Positions 1 to 6,634 of a DNA stretch of 10,817 bases are shown here, piece by piece. The first letter of the stretch is position 1; every line of letters starts with the position of its first letter. The DNA lies in the NCBI GenBank assembly GCA_938030845.1, contig CALHIC010000001.1, positions 1 through 10,817 on the forward strand, read 5' to 3'. Position numbers and translations under genes: made by a program. Below the pieces are notes generated by a model. It had not been told where the DNA came from, ran no database searches, and worked only from the letters and a program-made list of their open reading frames with translations. This DNA comes from an uncultured Oribacterium sp. (lineage in GTDB: Bacteria; Bacillota; Clostridia; Lachnospirales; Lachnospiraceae).

Positions 1-87
1 CATAAAGCGGATAACATCTTTCTGAAATTGAAAAATGCTATAGCTTCCGGAATTGCTTAGAAATGCCAAATTTTTTCTTTCTTCCAT
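1..87 (-). CDS. Unidentified protein, N-terminal 29 codons only
   Basis: The minus strand has an ATG at 87-85 preceded by a good ribosome binding site (AAGGAG, about 6 nt upstream, near 92-98). The frame stays open for all 29 codons to the left edge, so the gene continues outside the window. The peptide begins MEERKNLAFLSNSGSYSIFQ and continues FQKDVIRFM. I do not recognise a family; no domain, signal peptide or membrane segment is visible in this fragment. The start is supported by the ribosome binding site and by a possible extended -10 promoter at 120-125. It is separated from rloA/rloB by a terminator, so it is probably its own transcription unit. A chance open frame of this length is possible, but the start signals make a real gene more likely. 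Confidence 0.5.
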   Translation of the reverse strand, partial: MEERKNLAFLSNSGSYSIFQFQKDVIRFM

Positions 88-119
88 TCTTTTCTCCTTG
101 TGCTTTCTACTATTTATAT

Positions 120-148
120 ATTTTATCACAAAAACATATAGAGAGTAA
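120..148 (-). promoter_or_regulatory. Possible promoter of the left-edge gene
   Basis: Read on the minus strand there is an extended -10 (TGATAAAAT, hexamer at 120-125) and, 17 nt upstream, a weak -35 (TTACTC at 143-148). It points toward the ATG at 87. The -35 match is poor; the call rests on the extended -10 and on the surrounding AT-rich stretch. Confidence 0.3.
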
Positions 149-189
149 TAGTCTGATAGCAAAGAAGCTTTAGCCCTAAGTTAAGAATC

Positions 190-216
190 AAAAAAGGAGG
201 GGATTAGCCCTCCTCT
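190..216 (-). terminator. Rho-independent terminator of the rloA/rloB transcript
   Basis: On the minus strand a 7-bp perfect stem (AGGAGGG / CCCTCCT, plus-strand arms 195-201 and 208-214) with a 6-nt loop is followed by a run of five to six T. It lies 13 nt after the rloB stop codon. The plus-strand reading also ends in several T, so it could work weakly in both directions. Confidence 0.75.
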
Positions 217-228
217 TTTCCGTAAAAA

Positions 229-704
229 TCATTTATTTTTTTGTAAAGACTGCAAATATTCAATGGCTTCATGAACATTGGAAAAAGTGAGACATTTTTG
301 GCATAACCACTGATTTCGTTCATCCGTGTCCTCTAAACCGGGCATTCCCTCTTGTAATAAACGGAATAGAACTTTTTTTGAGTTATCCATGGCAGTAGTA
401 TAATGTTGTGCAATTTTTGTCGTGATCTCACCGTTTCCCTTTTTGTAATTTGCCTCGTGTTTTAAGAGCTTATTCATCATCTGCTTCTTTTCGGCTACGG
501 TTTGAACAGAAGGATTATATAGTTCATAATGTAGTAAAAGCCAATATTCAATGCAAGCACTGGTCATCAGGAGACGAACTTTAATATTTGGTTTTTTTCG
601 TAAGCTACGCAAACGCTTTATGATTTTGATTCGCTCATTCCAAAATGGACTATCCTCTTTTTCTACATCAAAGAAAAACCATATTTCATCAGTGACTTCA
701 GCAT
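229..704 (-). pseudogene. rloB: RloB-like protein, 5'-truncated remnant
   Basis: The frame read from about 702 down to the TGA at 231-229 encodes a C-terminal RloB-type sequence: a strand ending FFFDVEKED (compare the family's aspartate-rich Toprim-like strand), then ACIEYWLLLHYE, which matches the F/Y-E-x-W-L-L-L-H-F/Y-E signature. RloB proteins are usually about 200-230 residues and begin with a strand carrying an E-G-x-x-T-E motif; that first part is absent. A good AGGAGG site (720-715) precedes an ATG at 704-702, which overlaps the rloA stop as TAATG. That ATG opens a different frame, which ends after 13 codons. In the RloB frame the first usable start is a TTG at 612, inside the domain. 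The simplest reading is a deletion just after the original start codon that removed the N-terminal half and shifted the frame. A -1 ribosomal frameshift could in theory join the two frames. Confidence 0.65.
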
Positions 705-2005
705 TATTCTACCTCCTCGATTTCAATATTAGGGGTGGCACCATATTTTCCAACCAGATACGCTTTACGGATATTGTCACTGGTCCTGGTGGAGAATTCA
801 CTGATACTATAAAGTTCGGAAGAACCGTCTCGATTCTGTTTATCTGCAAAATAAATCTGATCTTTTCGCAGGTATTCCAGGTTTAAAAGCTCTGTGTTAT
901 GAGTGGTAAAAATGAGTTGGGCTCCATTTTTGTTACTGTCTTTACTTTGAAATTTTGCTACAACGAAGTTGACCAGTTGAGGATGGAGTTCCTTTTCCAA
1001 TTCATCTACCAGTAAAATACCACCTGTTCGTAATGCTGATTCAATGGCAGGTGCAAGAGCCATAAGCTTTCTGGTACCGTCAGATTCATCAGAAATATCC
1101 AGGTAAAAATTATCTTTTTTCCCGTCTTTCTTAACGCCTTGGTGGCTTGCTTGAGCAGATACTTCCTGTAGCTGCAGTAAAATGGTGCCATCCGCGGAGG
1201 TCTCAGAGAGTGCACGTATAAATTGTGATAATTCAGCTTTGAAGTCCTCCGGAATGTCTGTAGGAAGAGGGCCATCTGAGTGAACTTCCTTATTGTTGAT
1301 TTCGAATTGAACATCCAAAATGCCTAAGTCTGCGGCTTTGGCATAATCAGAAATTGCTTTTAGCATCAGCTTATCTTCTGCATACTCTAAGATTTGACCG
1401 GGAATATCGGAATAGTCACGAGAAAAATATACTTCATTTCGAAACCACTGCATGGCTGAAACGCATGCTGCGTCATTCATAGTACATGCTACTGAGAAAA
1501 ACAGTTGATTCTCTGCAACCATTTTCCCGATTAAAGTTCTTTTGGATTTATCTTCTGTGAAAGAAAAGTTTTGCTCTTTTCTATCAAAAATGAGGGCTTT
1601 TTGTCCTTTGGGAGCATGGTAAAGATATTCTGAAAAGATTTTTTCTCTTGTTGCTGAAAAACCATACCAGTAACGAACGCCGTTAGAACTGTAAACAAAT
1701 TCAAATTCTGTAGGGTCATTTTTTGAATAATCATTTAAGGAAAATGGGCGAACCGGGATGATGGCACGATCATGCTGAGTTCTCTGTGCATTTCGGATAA
1801 ACTGTACCGCAAGCCAGAAAGCTCGAATGACGTTACTTTTACCGCCACCATTTTTTCCATATATTGCACAGGATGGAAGTAACTTTACTTTAGAGGATAG
1901 AGGGATGAGTGACTTTTTTAAAGAATTAATGCCGCTTGCTTCCATAGATAATACGGTTTCGTCTCGAAATGAACGGTAATTTTTAAAACGAAATTCAATG
2001 AGCAT
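704..2005 (-). CDS. rloA: RloA/AbiLi-like AAA15-type ATPase
   Basis: A 433-residue ABC/SMC-like ATPase of the OLD/RloA class. Visible motifs are Walker A GKNGGGKS (residues 50-57), a signature-like loop ISDESDGTRK (304-313), Walker B ILLVDE with catalytic D334-E335, and an H-loop FTTHN (H369). The C-terminal KAYLVGKYGATPNIE is typical of RloA ends. In this family the ATPase is normally paired with RloB; the AbiLi/AbiLii phage-abortive pair has the same architecture. The ATPase is thought to sense infection and release or activate the Toprim-like partner (family knowledge). The start is set at 2005 rather than the upstream ATG at 2020, because the GGAGGT that overlaps the upstream ATG sits about 7 nt before ATG 2005. 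All catalytic motifs are intact, in contrast to the damaged rloB that follows with a 1-nt stop/start overlap. Base composition is more AT-rich than the housekeeping operon at 6955-10761, consistent with a mobile defence locus. Confidence 0.88.
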   Translation of the reverse strand: MLIEFRFKNYRSFRDETVLSMEASGINSLKKSLIPLSSKVKLLPSCAIYGKNGGGKSNVIRAFWLAVQFIRNAQRTQHDRAIIPVRPFSLNDYSKNDPTEFEFVYSSNGVRYWYGFSATREKIFSEYLYHAPKGQKALIFDRKEQNFSFTEDKSKRTLIGKMVAENQLFFSVACTMNDAACVSAMQWFRNEVYFSRDYSDIPGQILEYAEDKLMLKAISDYAKAADLGILDVQFEINNKEVHSDGPLPTDIPEDFKAELSQFIRALSETSADGTILLQLQEVSAQASHQGVKKDGKKDNFYLDISDESDGTRKLMALAPAIESALRTGGILLVDELEKELHPQLVNFVVAKFQSKDSNKNGAQLIFTTHNTELLNLEYLRKDQIYFADKQNRDGSSELYSISEFSTRTSDNIRKAYLVGKYGATPNIEIEEVE

Positions 2006-2035
2006 ATTGACCACCTCCATAGATCATCTTTGGTG

Positions 2036-2064
2036 ATAATAGCATCATGAAATACTAAATACAA
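2036..2064 (-). promoter_or_regulatory. Probable promoter of rloA
   Basis: Minus-strand -10 TATTAT (2036-2041, 5 of 6 to consensus) and -35 TTGTAT (2059-2064), separated by exactly 17 nt. It lies about 30 nt upstream of the ATG at 2005, in an AT-rich stretch. Confidence 0.45.
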
Positions 2065-2177
2065 GAAAAAATATCAAAAAATTTGATTTTTAATATCCGA
2101 TTTCTGCTTTCGACTATTTTTGTAATCCGTTTTTTCTGAAAAGATAAGATTTCTTCAGAGGAAATACCTTGCAAAGG

Positions 2178-2192
2178 AAAGGATTCTCCTTT
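2178..2192. repeat. Small perfect inverted repeat upstream of rfbH
   Basis: AAAGGA, a 3-nt spacer, then TCCTTT. It lies in the 329-base gap between the divergent rloA and rfbH genes (2006-2334). No T-run follows, so it is not a terminator. It could be a protein-binding site or chance. Confidence 0.3.
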
Positions 2193-2222
2193 ACTCTTAA
2201 CGATATCTTTTCCATCATTCTT

Positions 2223-2245
2223 TATAGGCTCTGAAAGTGCCTATA
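2223..2245. repeat. 7-bp inverted repeat upstream of rfbH, possible operator
   Basis: TATAGGC (2223-2229) and GCCTATA (2239-2245) are perfect complements with a 9-nt spacer, about 90 nt before the rfbH start. Position and symmetry suit an operator or leader hairpin. No convincing -35/-10 pair for rfbH was found around it; the rest of the gap holds nothing else that I can support. Confidence 0.35.
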
Positions 2246-2334
2246 GGATGAGAAAAGCACTAAGATGAATAAAATGTATAGTATCACCAGAAAAGTTTGA
2301 GTTTAAACCAAGAAATAAAGGAGACTAACTATAA

Positions 2335-3690
2335 ATGAAGAATTGGAAAAATGAAGCGGAGGCCAGGGAAGAGATTAAGGCATTGGTGGCGGAGTATTAC
2401 CATAGATTTAAGGAGCAGAAGAAGCCCTTTGAGCCGGGGGACAGAGTGAGCTATGCATCCCGTGTATTTGATGAGAAGGAAATACTGTCCTTAACGGATG
2501 CCACTTTGGACTTTTGGCTAACCACCGGACGCTTTGCGGATGAGTTTGAGAAGAAGTTTGCGGAGTGGATCGGGGTGAAGCATGCCTATTTGGTAAATTC
2601 CGGATCCTCTGCCAATTTACTGGCTTTTATGACCTTAACCGCGCCGGAGCTGGGAGAGCGGCAGATTAAGCGGGGAGATGAAATCATTACCGTGGCCTGC
2701 GGCTTTCCTACCACGGTAACGCCTGCTTTGCAGTATGGGGCTGTGCCTGTTTTTGTGGATGTGACCGTGCCCCAGTACAACATTGATGTTCGCCGTTTGG
2801 AAGAGGCTTTGTCCGAGAAAACCAAGGCAGTGATGATTGCCCATACCTTGGGAAATCCCTTTGATTTATCGGCGGTAAAGGCATTTTGCGACAAGCATTC
2901 TCTCTGGCTTGTGGAGGACAACTGCGATGCTTTAGGCAGCCGCTATACCATTAATGGAGAAACAAAGTTTACAGGAAGCTGGGGAGATATCGGGACCAGC
3001 TCCTTCTATCCTCCTCATCACATGACCATGGGAGAGGGTGGAGCAGTATATACCAACAATGCTCAGCTGTCCAAGTTGATTTTGTCCTTTAGAGATTGGG
3101 GAAGGGACTGCATTTGCCCCTCCGGACAGGATAACTTCTGTAAGCACCGCTTCCTGGGGCAGTACGGGGAGCTTCCCAAGGGCTATGACCACAAATATAC
3201 CTACAGCCACTTTGGCTATAATCTGAAGGTTACGGATATGCAGGCTGCGGTTGGCGTGGAGCAGCTGAAGAAATTCCCAAGCTTTATTGAAAGGCGTAAG
3301 GAAAACTGGGCCTTTTTACGGGAACAGTTAAGCTCTCTTTCCGAGGACTTGATTCTTCCGGAGCCTGCGGAAAATGCGGATCCCTCATGGTTTGGTTTCC
3401 TGATTTCCGTGAAGAAGGATTCTCCGGTAAAGAGAAATGCTTTGACCGCCTATTTGGAGGAAAGAAATATCCAGACTCGATTGCTGTTTTCCGGAAACCT
3501 GATTAAGCACCCCTGCTTTAACCAGATTCGAAACACCGATGCGTACCGGGTGGTTGGGGACCTTACGGAAACCGATTATATTATGGAACACACCTTCTGG
3601 ATTGGCGTTTACCCCGGAATGACCAAGGAAATGCTAAGCTATATGGCAGAGCAGATTTCCGCAGGGGTAAAAGCGCTAAAGGAGCAGTAA
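2335..3690 (+). CDS. rfbH: CDP-4-keto-6-deoxyglucose 3-dehydrase (E1/RfbH type)
   Basis: A 451-residue fold-type I PLP enzyme of the DegT/DnrJ/EryC1/StrS family. Two features place it in the RfbH/DdhC (E1) branch rather than the aminotransferases. First, the position that normally holds the PLP-binding lysine is histidine ([14 protein letters not shown]228). Second, cysteines C197, C259, C261 and C269 form the C-x61-C-x-C-x7-C pattern expected for the [2Fe-2S] cluster; characterised E1 has a slightly shorter first gap. With an E3-type reductase, E1 removes the C3 hydroxyl of CDP-4-keto-6-deoxyglucose on the way to 3,6-dideoxyhexoses of surface glycans. None of the usual partners (glucose-1-phosphate cytidylyltransferase, 4,6-dehydratase, E3 reductase) is in this window. 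AAGGAG lies about 11 nt before the ATG. A strong terminator follows, so it appears to be transcribed alone. Length and motifs look complete. Confidence 0.88.
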   Translation: MKNWKNEAEAREEIKALVAEYYHRFKEQKKPFEPGDRVSYASRVFDEKEILSLTDATLDFWLTTGRFADEFEKKFAEWIGVKHAYLVNSGSSANLLAFMTLTAPELGERQIKRGDEIITVACGFPTTVTPALQYGAVPVFVDVTVPQYNIDVRRLEEALSEKTKAVMIAHTLGNPFDLSAVKAFCDKHSLWLVEDNCDALGSRYTINGETKFTGSWGDIGTSSFYPPHHMTMGEGGAVYTNNAQLSKLILSFRDWGRDCICPSGQDNFCKHRFLGQYGELPKGYDHKYTYSHFGYNLKVTDMQAAVGVEQLKKFPSFIERRKENWAFLREQLSSLSEDLILPEPAENADPSWFGFLISVKKDSPVKRNALTAYLEERNIQTRLLFSGNLIKHPCFNQIRNTDAYRVVGDLTETDYIMEHTFWIGVYPGMTKEMLSYMAEQISAGVKALKEQ

Positions 3691-3727
3691 AACAAGAGAA
3701 GAACATTTGGCAGTACAGGTTTAAAAC

Positions 3728-3749
3728 GGGGCACGCTCCCGCTAGCCTC
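3728..3749 (-). repeat. Dispersed 22-bp extragenic motif, copy A
   Basis: The minus-strand reading contains CTAGCGGGAGCGTGCCCC preceded by GAGG. It differs from copy B (6727-6748) at one of 22 positions. It lies between the rfbH stop and its terminator and is inverted relative to copies B and C. Confidence 0.7.
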
Positions 3750-3754
3750 TGACT

Positions 3755-3795
3755 GAGCAGTAGACTATGTTGGTCTACTGCTCCTTTATTCTTTT
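3755..3795 (+). terminator. Strong rho-independent terminator after rfbH
   Basis: An 11-bp perfect stem (GAGCAGTAGAC at 3755-3765, GTCTACTGCTC at 3773-3783) with a 7-nt loop is followed by a T-rich tail CTTTATTCTTTT. It lies 64 nt after the rfbH stop codon. Confidence 0.8.
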
Positions 3796-3835
3796 CCCAA
3801 TTCCGACCGATAATCTATAGGAATACTGATTCAGC

Positions 3836-3910
3836 AGAAACAATAGTCTTATGGAAAATGCTCTATTTAGAAAAAAATGCTTTGAATAGAAACAATAATC
3901 CAAGGAATAG
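3836..3910. repeat. Degenerate short direct repeats upstream of the wall protein gene
   Basis: AGAAACAATA occurs at 3836-3845 and again at 3888-3897. In addition AAAATGCT occurs at 3855-3862 and 3874-3881, each followed by a related T-TAGAAA stretch (13 of 17 identical over the pair). GAATAG occurs at 3884-3889 and 3905-3910. This looks like a decayed repeat tract rather than coding sequence. No clear promoter was resolved in it. Confidence 0.4.
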
Positions 3911-3925
3911 GGGAAAGAATATATC

Positions 3926-4849
3926 ATGAAGAGGAATCCATATCAAAGACGGGAAGAAGAATATAGAATCTTAACTGAGAAAATGCAGCAGGCTAAGAAG
4001 CCCTATGCCATCAGCAAGGCGCGCTCTATTTTTGATGAGAAAAATTCGGGATTTTTTGGGAAAACTTGGGGAGAGAACAGAGAAAGTCTCCTTCCTACGC
4101 CGGCAGTACGTGCCTTGGCCTGCCTTTTCCTTTTATTTTTATGCCTGTATTGCAGCATTTTAGTTCATGCAGAGGAAAGAGAGCAGGGCGTTTGGGTTTA
4201 TGAAAATAAAGAGTGGAGCTATCACACCAAAGCCGGCACGCCTTTAACCGGCTGGATTAAGGATAAGGAGGACTGGTATTACATCAGTCCCCAAAGAGAA
4301 AAACTGCTGATCGGTTGGTTAAAGGATGGGGAGCAGTGGTATTTTCTGAATAACAGAGAAAAGAATCTTGGGAAAATGATGAAGGGCTGGGCTGTGATTG
4401 ACGGCTACGCCTATTATTTTTCGGAAAACGGCAGTATGGCGGTAAACACCAAGGTGGATGGCCAGTATCCTGTCAATGATCAGGGGCAGTTTCTTGGAGC
4501 AAACGGCCAGCCTACTTATTTTTCCAAAAGCACTTATAGAACAAAGCCCAGCATTGTGCTGGATGAGCTTTTGGCTAAGGCGGAGGCGGAACTGAAAGAA
4601 AACAGTATTCCCAGAATCTCCGCTCTTCCTAATGGAACCTTTCAGGCTCACTACGGCAATACCATGATGGGAATCTACGTCCCTGGCCCGGTAAATCCTT
4701 GGCAGGAAAAGGTGGAAGTGGATATGGAGCAGTACGACTTAAAAGAAGAAGACCCCATTGAAGTCCCGGATGAAGAACAACCGGAGGACGAAGGTGAAAA
4801 TGACAACGAAGAAGAGGAAGTAGACGAAGACGCGGATGTGGCGAAATAA
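3926..4849 (+). CDS. Cell-wall-binding repeat protein with acidic tail
   Basis: A 307-residue surface protein. Residues 1-60 are charged and presumably cytoplasmic. Residues 61-81 form one hydrophobic helix (ALACLFLLFLCLYCSILV) ending VHA-EE, so the segment is either a signal peptide with an unusually long N-region (cleavage after A82) or a membrane anchor. Residues about 88-195 carry cell-wall-binding (choline-binding-like) repeats with the marks GWIKDKEDWYYI, GWLKDGEQWYFL and GWAVIDGYAYYF. These tandem beta-hairpins hold many Bacillota proteins on teichoic acid or other wall polymers. After about 60 residues of no recognised domain, the last 50 residues are very acidic (repeated D/E). No enzyme domain, LPXTG motif or C-terminal membrane segment is seen. 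The ribosome binding site (GGGGAAAG, about 8 nt upstream) is weak. It is preceded by the rfbH terminator and so seems to be transcribed separately. Confidence 0.75.
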   Translation: MKRNPYQRREEEYRILTEKMQQAKKPYAISKARSIFDEKNSGFFGKTWGENRESLLPTPAVRALACLFLLFLCLYCSILVHAEEREQGVWVYENKEWSYHTKAGTPLTGWIKDKEDWYYISPQREKLLIGWLKDGEQWYFLNNREKNLGKMMKGWAVIDGYAYYFSENGSMAVNTKVDGQYPVNDQGQFLGANGQPTYFSKSTYRTKPSIVLDELLAKAEAELKENSIPRISALPNGTFQAHYGNTMMGIYVPGPVNPWQEKVEVDMEQYDLKEEDPIEVPDEEQPEDEGENDNEEEEVDEDADVAK

Positions 4850-4874
4850 AGATGCTGTTTAACTGTTTTTTGGG

Positions 4875-4980
4875 TGGCTAAGCAAAGGGATTTTTTGAAT
4901 GGTTACTTGGAGAAATTTTGAGTAGCTAATTGGAAGAATTCTATTGTAAAATGGCTTTGGTGGGAGTACACTGAATAGAC
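4875..4980. repeat. Degenerate tandem repeats, period about 23-29 bp
   Basis: Four related units begin at 4875 (TGGCTAAGCAAAGGGATTTT), 4900 (TGGTTACTTGGAGAAATTTT), 4923 (TAGCTAATTGGAAGAATTCT) and 4952 (TGGCTTTGGTGGGAGTAC). They share a T-R-G-Y-T-A start, a purine-rich middle and a TTTTGA-like end; the last runs into GAATAG. The tract fills most of the gap between the wall protein and the antitoxin gene and encodes nothing visible. Confidence 0.4.
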
Positions 4981-5005
4981 AAACCATGAGAGAGGAGGAG
5001 ATTAT

Positions 5006-5467
5006 ATGGCTCAGTTATTAGCAGTTGCGAAATACTTGAATAAACTATATGAGGAAAAGCATCATTGTGGCATGGACCAGATGAGAATGCACAAGATGAT
5101 GTACTTTTCGCAGAGGGAGTCTCTTATGATTTCCGGAAAACCTCTTTTTAATGGGGATTTTGAAGCGTGGAAATATGGACCGGTACTTAAAGCGGTTAGA
5201 ACCGAGTATTCTAGAGGAGACATGTTTTCCGGAGAATATGGAGAACTGAGCGAAGAAGATGCTAAATTGCTTCGTGAAGTTTTTGAACGTTATGATGAGT
5301 ATGATTCATGGAAATTGAGTACTTTGTCCCATGCAGAAAGCTCTTGGGTAAAAGCACGTGAAGGATTAGAGCCGGATGCGCCGGGGAATAAGAAGATGAG
5401 CTTAAGTGCAATCACTGTTGATGCGACAAAAGAGAAGTTACGGAGAAAGGGTGTTGTATTTGCATAG
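5006..5467 (+). CDS. Panacea/SocA-like (DUF4065) antitoxin
   Basis: A 153-residue cytoplasmic protein with the Panacea (DUF4065, SocA/GepA-like) domain across almost its whole length. The hallmark is the block from MHKMMYFSQRESL (residues about 28-40) through GDFEAWKYGPVLKAV (about 49-63), followed by the helical half. Panacea proteins are versatile antitoxins: they neutralise many unrelated toxins encoded next to them (family knowledge); SocA also acts as a proteolytic adaptor. The start is firm: GAGGAGGAG lies 5 nt before the ATG. The next gene begins 57 nt downstream on the same strand, as expected for a toxin-antitoxin operon, with a terminator-like hairpin between them. Base composition is AT-rich like rloA and unlike the nusB operon, suggesting an acquired module. 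I infer the antitoxin role from family and context; no toxin activity is shown here. Confidence 0.8.
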   Translation: MAQLLAVAKYLNKLYEEKHHCGMDQMRMHKMMYFSQRESLMISGKPLFNGDFEAWKYGPVLKAVRTEYSRGDMFSGEYGELSEEDAKLLREVFERYDEYDSWKLSTLSHAESSWVKAREGLEPDAPGNKKMSLSAITVDATKEKLRRKGVVFA

Positions 5468-5469
5468 TG

Positions 5470-5505
5470 AATAGACCTACAGGTATTGCCTGTGGGTCTA
5501 TTTTG
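5470..5505 (+). terminator. Intercistronic terminator/attenuator in the toxin-antitoxin operon
   Basis: Arms at 5470-5483 (AATAGACCTACAGG) and 5489-5502 (CCTGTGGGTCTATT) pair over 14 positions with a single T-G wobble. The loop is 5 nt and the 3' arm runs into TTTTG. The antitoxin stop codon is just upstream and the second gene starts 20 nt after this tail. It could end most transcripts after the antitoxin and let few read into the second gene. Confidence 0.7.
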
Positions 5506-5524
5506 TATAGTTAGGAGAACTGCT

Positions 5525-6511
5525 TTGACTATTGATGAACAGAAAAGATACCTCTTTAATAGACTGGAATTAGAAAGTCTACGTTTTTCGGAACATAACA
5601 AGGAAGAAATATTAGCCTTTGAACAGGCAACAAGTGGTAGCAATATTTCGAATTACTTAAAGAATGAGGCATGGCGGGATGACGAAGCGGGAGACACTAA
5701 AGTCTATCTGGTTAGAGATAAAGTGGAAAATGTGATTGTAAGTTTTTTTGCTCTAAATTGTGGGATTCTTTATAGTGATCTTGAAGGTGTTTCTCTTAAC
5801 GAAGAAGAAAAAGAGCCCTTTGAAAGACTTGTTAAGGCCTATCAAATGAACTATAGAAGGAATCTTTCTGATATTCAGCAAGAGCAAGCGGACAAAGAGT
5901 ACGTCGATGCCTTGAATGCATTATATACGGTAATAGAATCACCTGATCGGGTATCTTACTTAATCAATCAAGCAGAAATCAAAGCAGCAAGTAAGGAAAC
6001 GGAAAGAGATCTGTTTCTTGATACGGAGGAGAAGGAGCATACGACGAATGTGCATCAAACCTTTCCGGCTATTGATATAAAGTTCTTGTGTAAAAATAAG
6101 CGCTATATCCCGAAAATCAGTCTTGATTTTAGATTGGGCGTATATATTTTCTGGGAGCTGATTGTGCCTCATTTATTAAAGACAGCTGAATTGGTGGGCT
6201 GTAAATATATATATTTATTCGCTGCTGATAACACGGATAGAACTGTGATTAAAACCAAGAAACCAATTATGATTACTCCTGACTATGATCCATATGAGGA
6301 TGAAAAGGAAGAAGAGCAAACAGTAGTATTAAAATTGGTGGAATATTATAAGAATGAACTAAAGTTCAACTACGTTACAAAATATAAAGTCTTAAAACCA
6401 CGTTTTGAAAGGACATGTTTTACTTTAGTTCAGGAAGTTAATAGGCTGGAAGAAAACCGAAGGAATATCTGGACATCCCATAGTTTGGAAGATGTTGAAG
6501 AGAAAAGATAA
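5525..6511 (+). CDS. Divergent GNAT-like protein, probable toxin partner
   Basis: A 328-residue protein with the layout of a GNAT acetyltransferase, though not identified with certainty. Residues 59-85 (KVYLVRDKVENVIVSFFALN then CGILYSD) resemble the beta2-beta3 pair. A charged insert spans about 90-175. Residues 180-191 (FPAIDIKFLCKN) resemble beta4. RLGVYIFWELIVPHL (203-217) takes the place of the acetyl-CoA pyrophosphate loop and alpha3, with a degenerate R/Q-x-x-G-x-G/A motif. CKYIYLFAAD (226-235) is beta5, and LVEYYKNELKF (271-281) matches the usual alpha4 Y-x-x-x-G/L-F ending. I choose the TTG at 5525 because AGGAG lies 7 nt upstream; the in-frame TTG at 5486 sits in the loop of the terminator hairpin without a ribosome binding site. 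Position directly after a Panacea antitoxin suggests a toxin, possibly acetylating a tRNA or translation component as other GNAT toxins do. That role is inference; it could instead be a plain acetyltransferase. Confidence 0.6.
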   Translation: MTIDEQKRYLFNRLELESLRFSEHNKEEILAFEQATSGSNISNYLKNEAWRDDEAGDTKVYLVRDKVENVIVSFFALNCGILYSDLEGVSLNEEEKEPFERLVKAYQMNYRRNLSDIQQEQADKEYVDALNALYTVIESPDRVSYLINQAEIKAASKETERDLFLDTEEKEHTTNVHQTFPAIDIKFLCKNKRYIPKISLDFRLGVYIFWELIVPHLLKTAELVGCKYIYLFAADNTDRTVIKTKKPIMITPDYDPYEDEKEEEQTVVLKLVEYYKNELKFNYVTKYKVLKPRFERTCFTLVQEVNRLEENRRNIWTSHSLEDVEEKR

Positions 6512-6533
6512 GAGGAGTTTAGCTGCCTCTTTT
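6507..6533 (+). terminator. Possible weak terminator after the GNAT-like gene
   Basis: TAAGAGG (overlapping the stop codon) can pair with CCTCTTTTA across a 10-nt loop, and the 3' arm is T-rich. The stem is only 6-7 bp and A/T-weighted, so it is a modest candidate. Confidence 0.4.
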
Positions 6534-6634
6534 AAGTGGAATTGGGGAAAAAGCGGTTTGAGTCTAGCGGAATTTCTAGCTCGGATATTTTTACGAAGCA
6601 AGATGAGGATGCAAAAAGCAAATCGAATTGAATA

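Noticed and set aside
551..886. Plus-strand open frame of 111 codons across the rloA/rloB junction
   Set aside because: It lies antisense to recognisable RloA and RloB coding sequence, has no ribosome binding site and resembles no family.
2006..2334. Riboswitch or small RNA upstream of rfbH
   Set aside because: Only two short inverted repeats are seen; no known aptamer pattern or terminator/antiterminator pair is visible.
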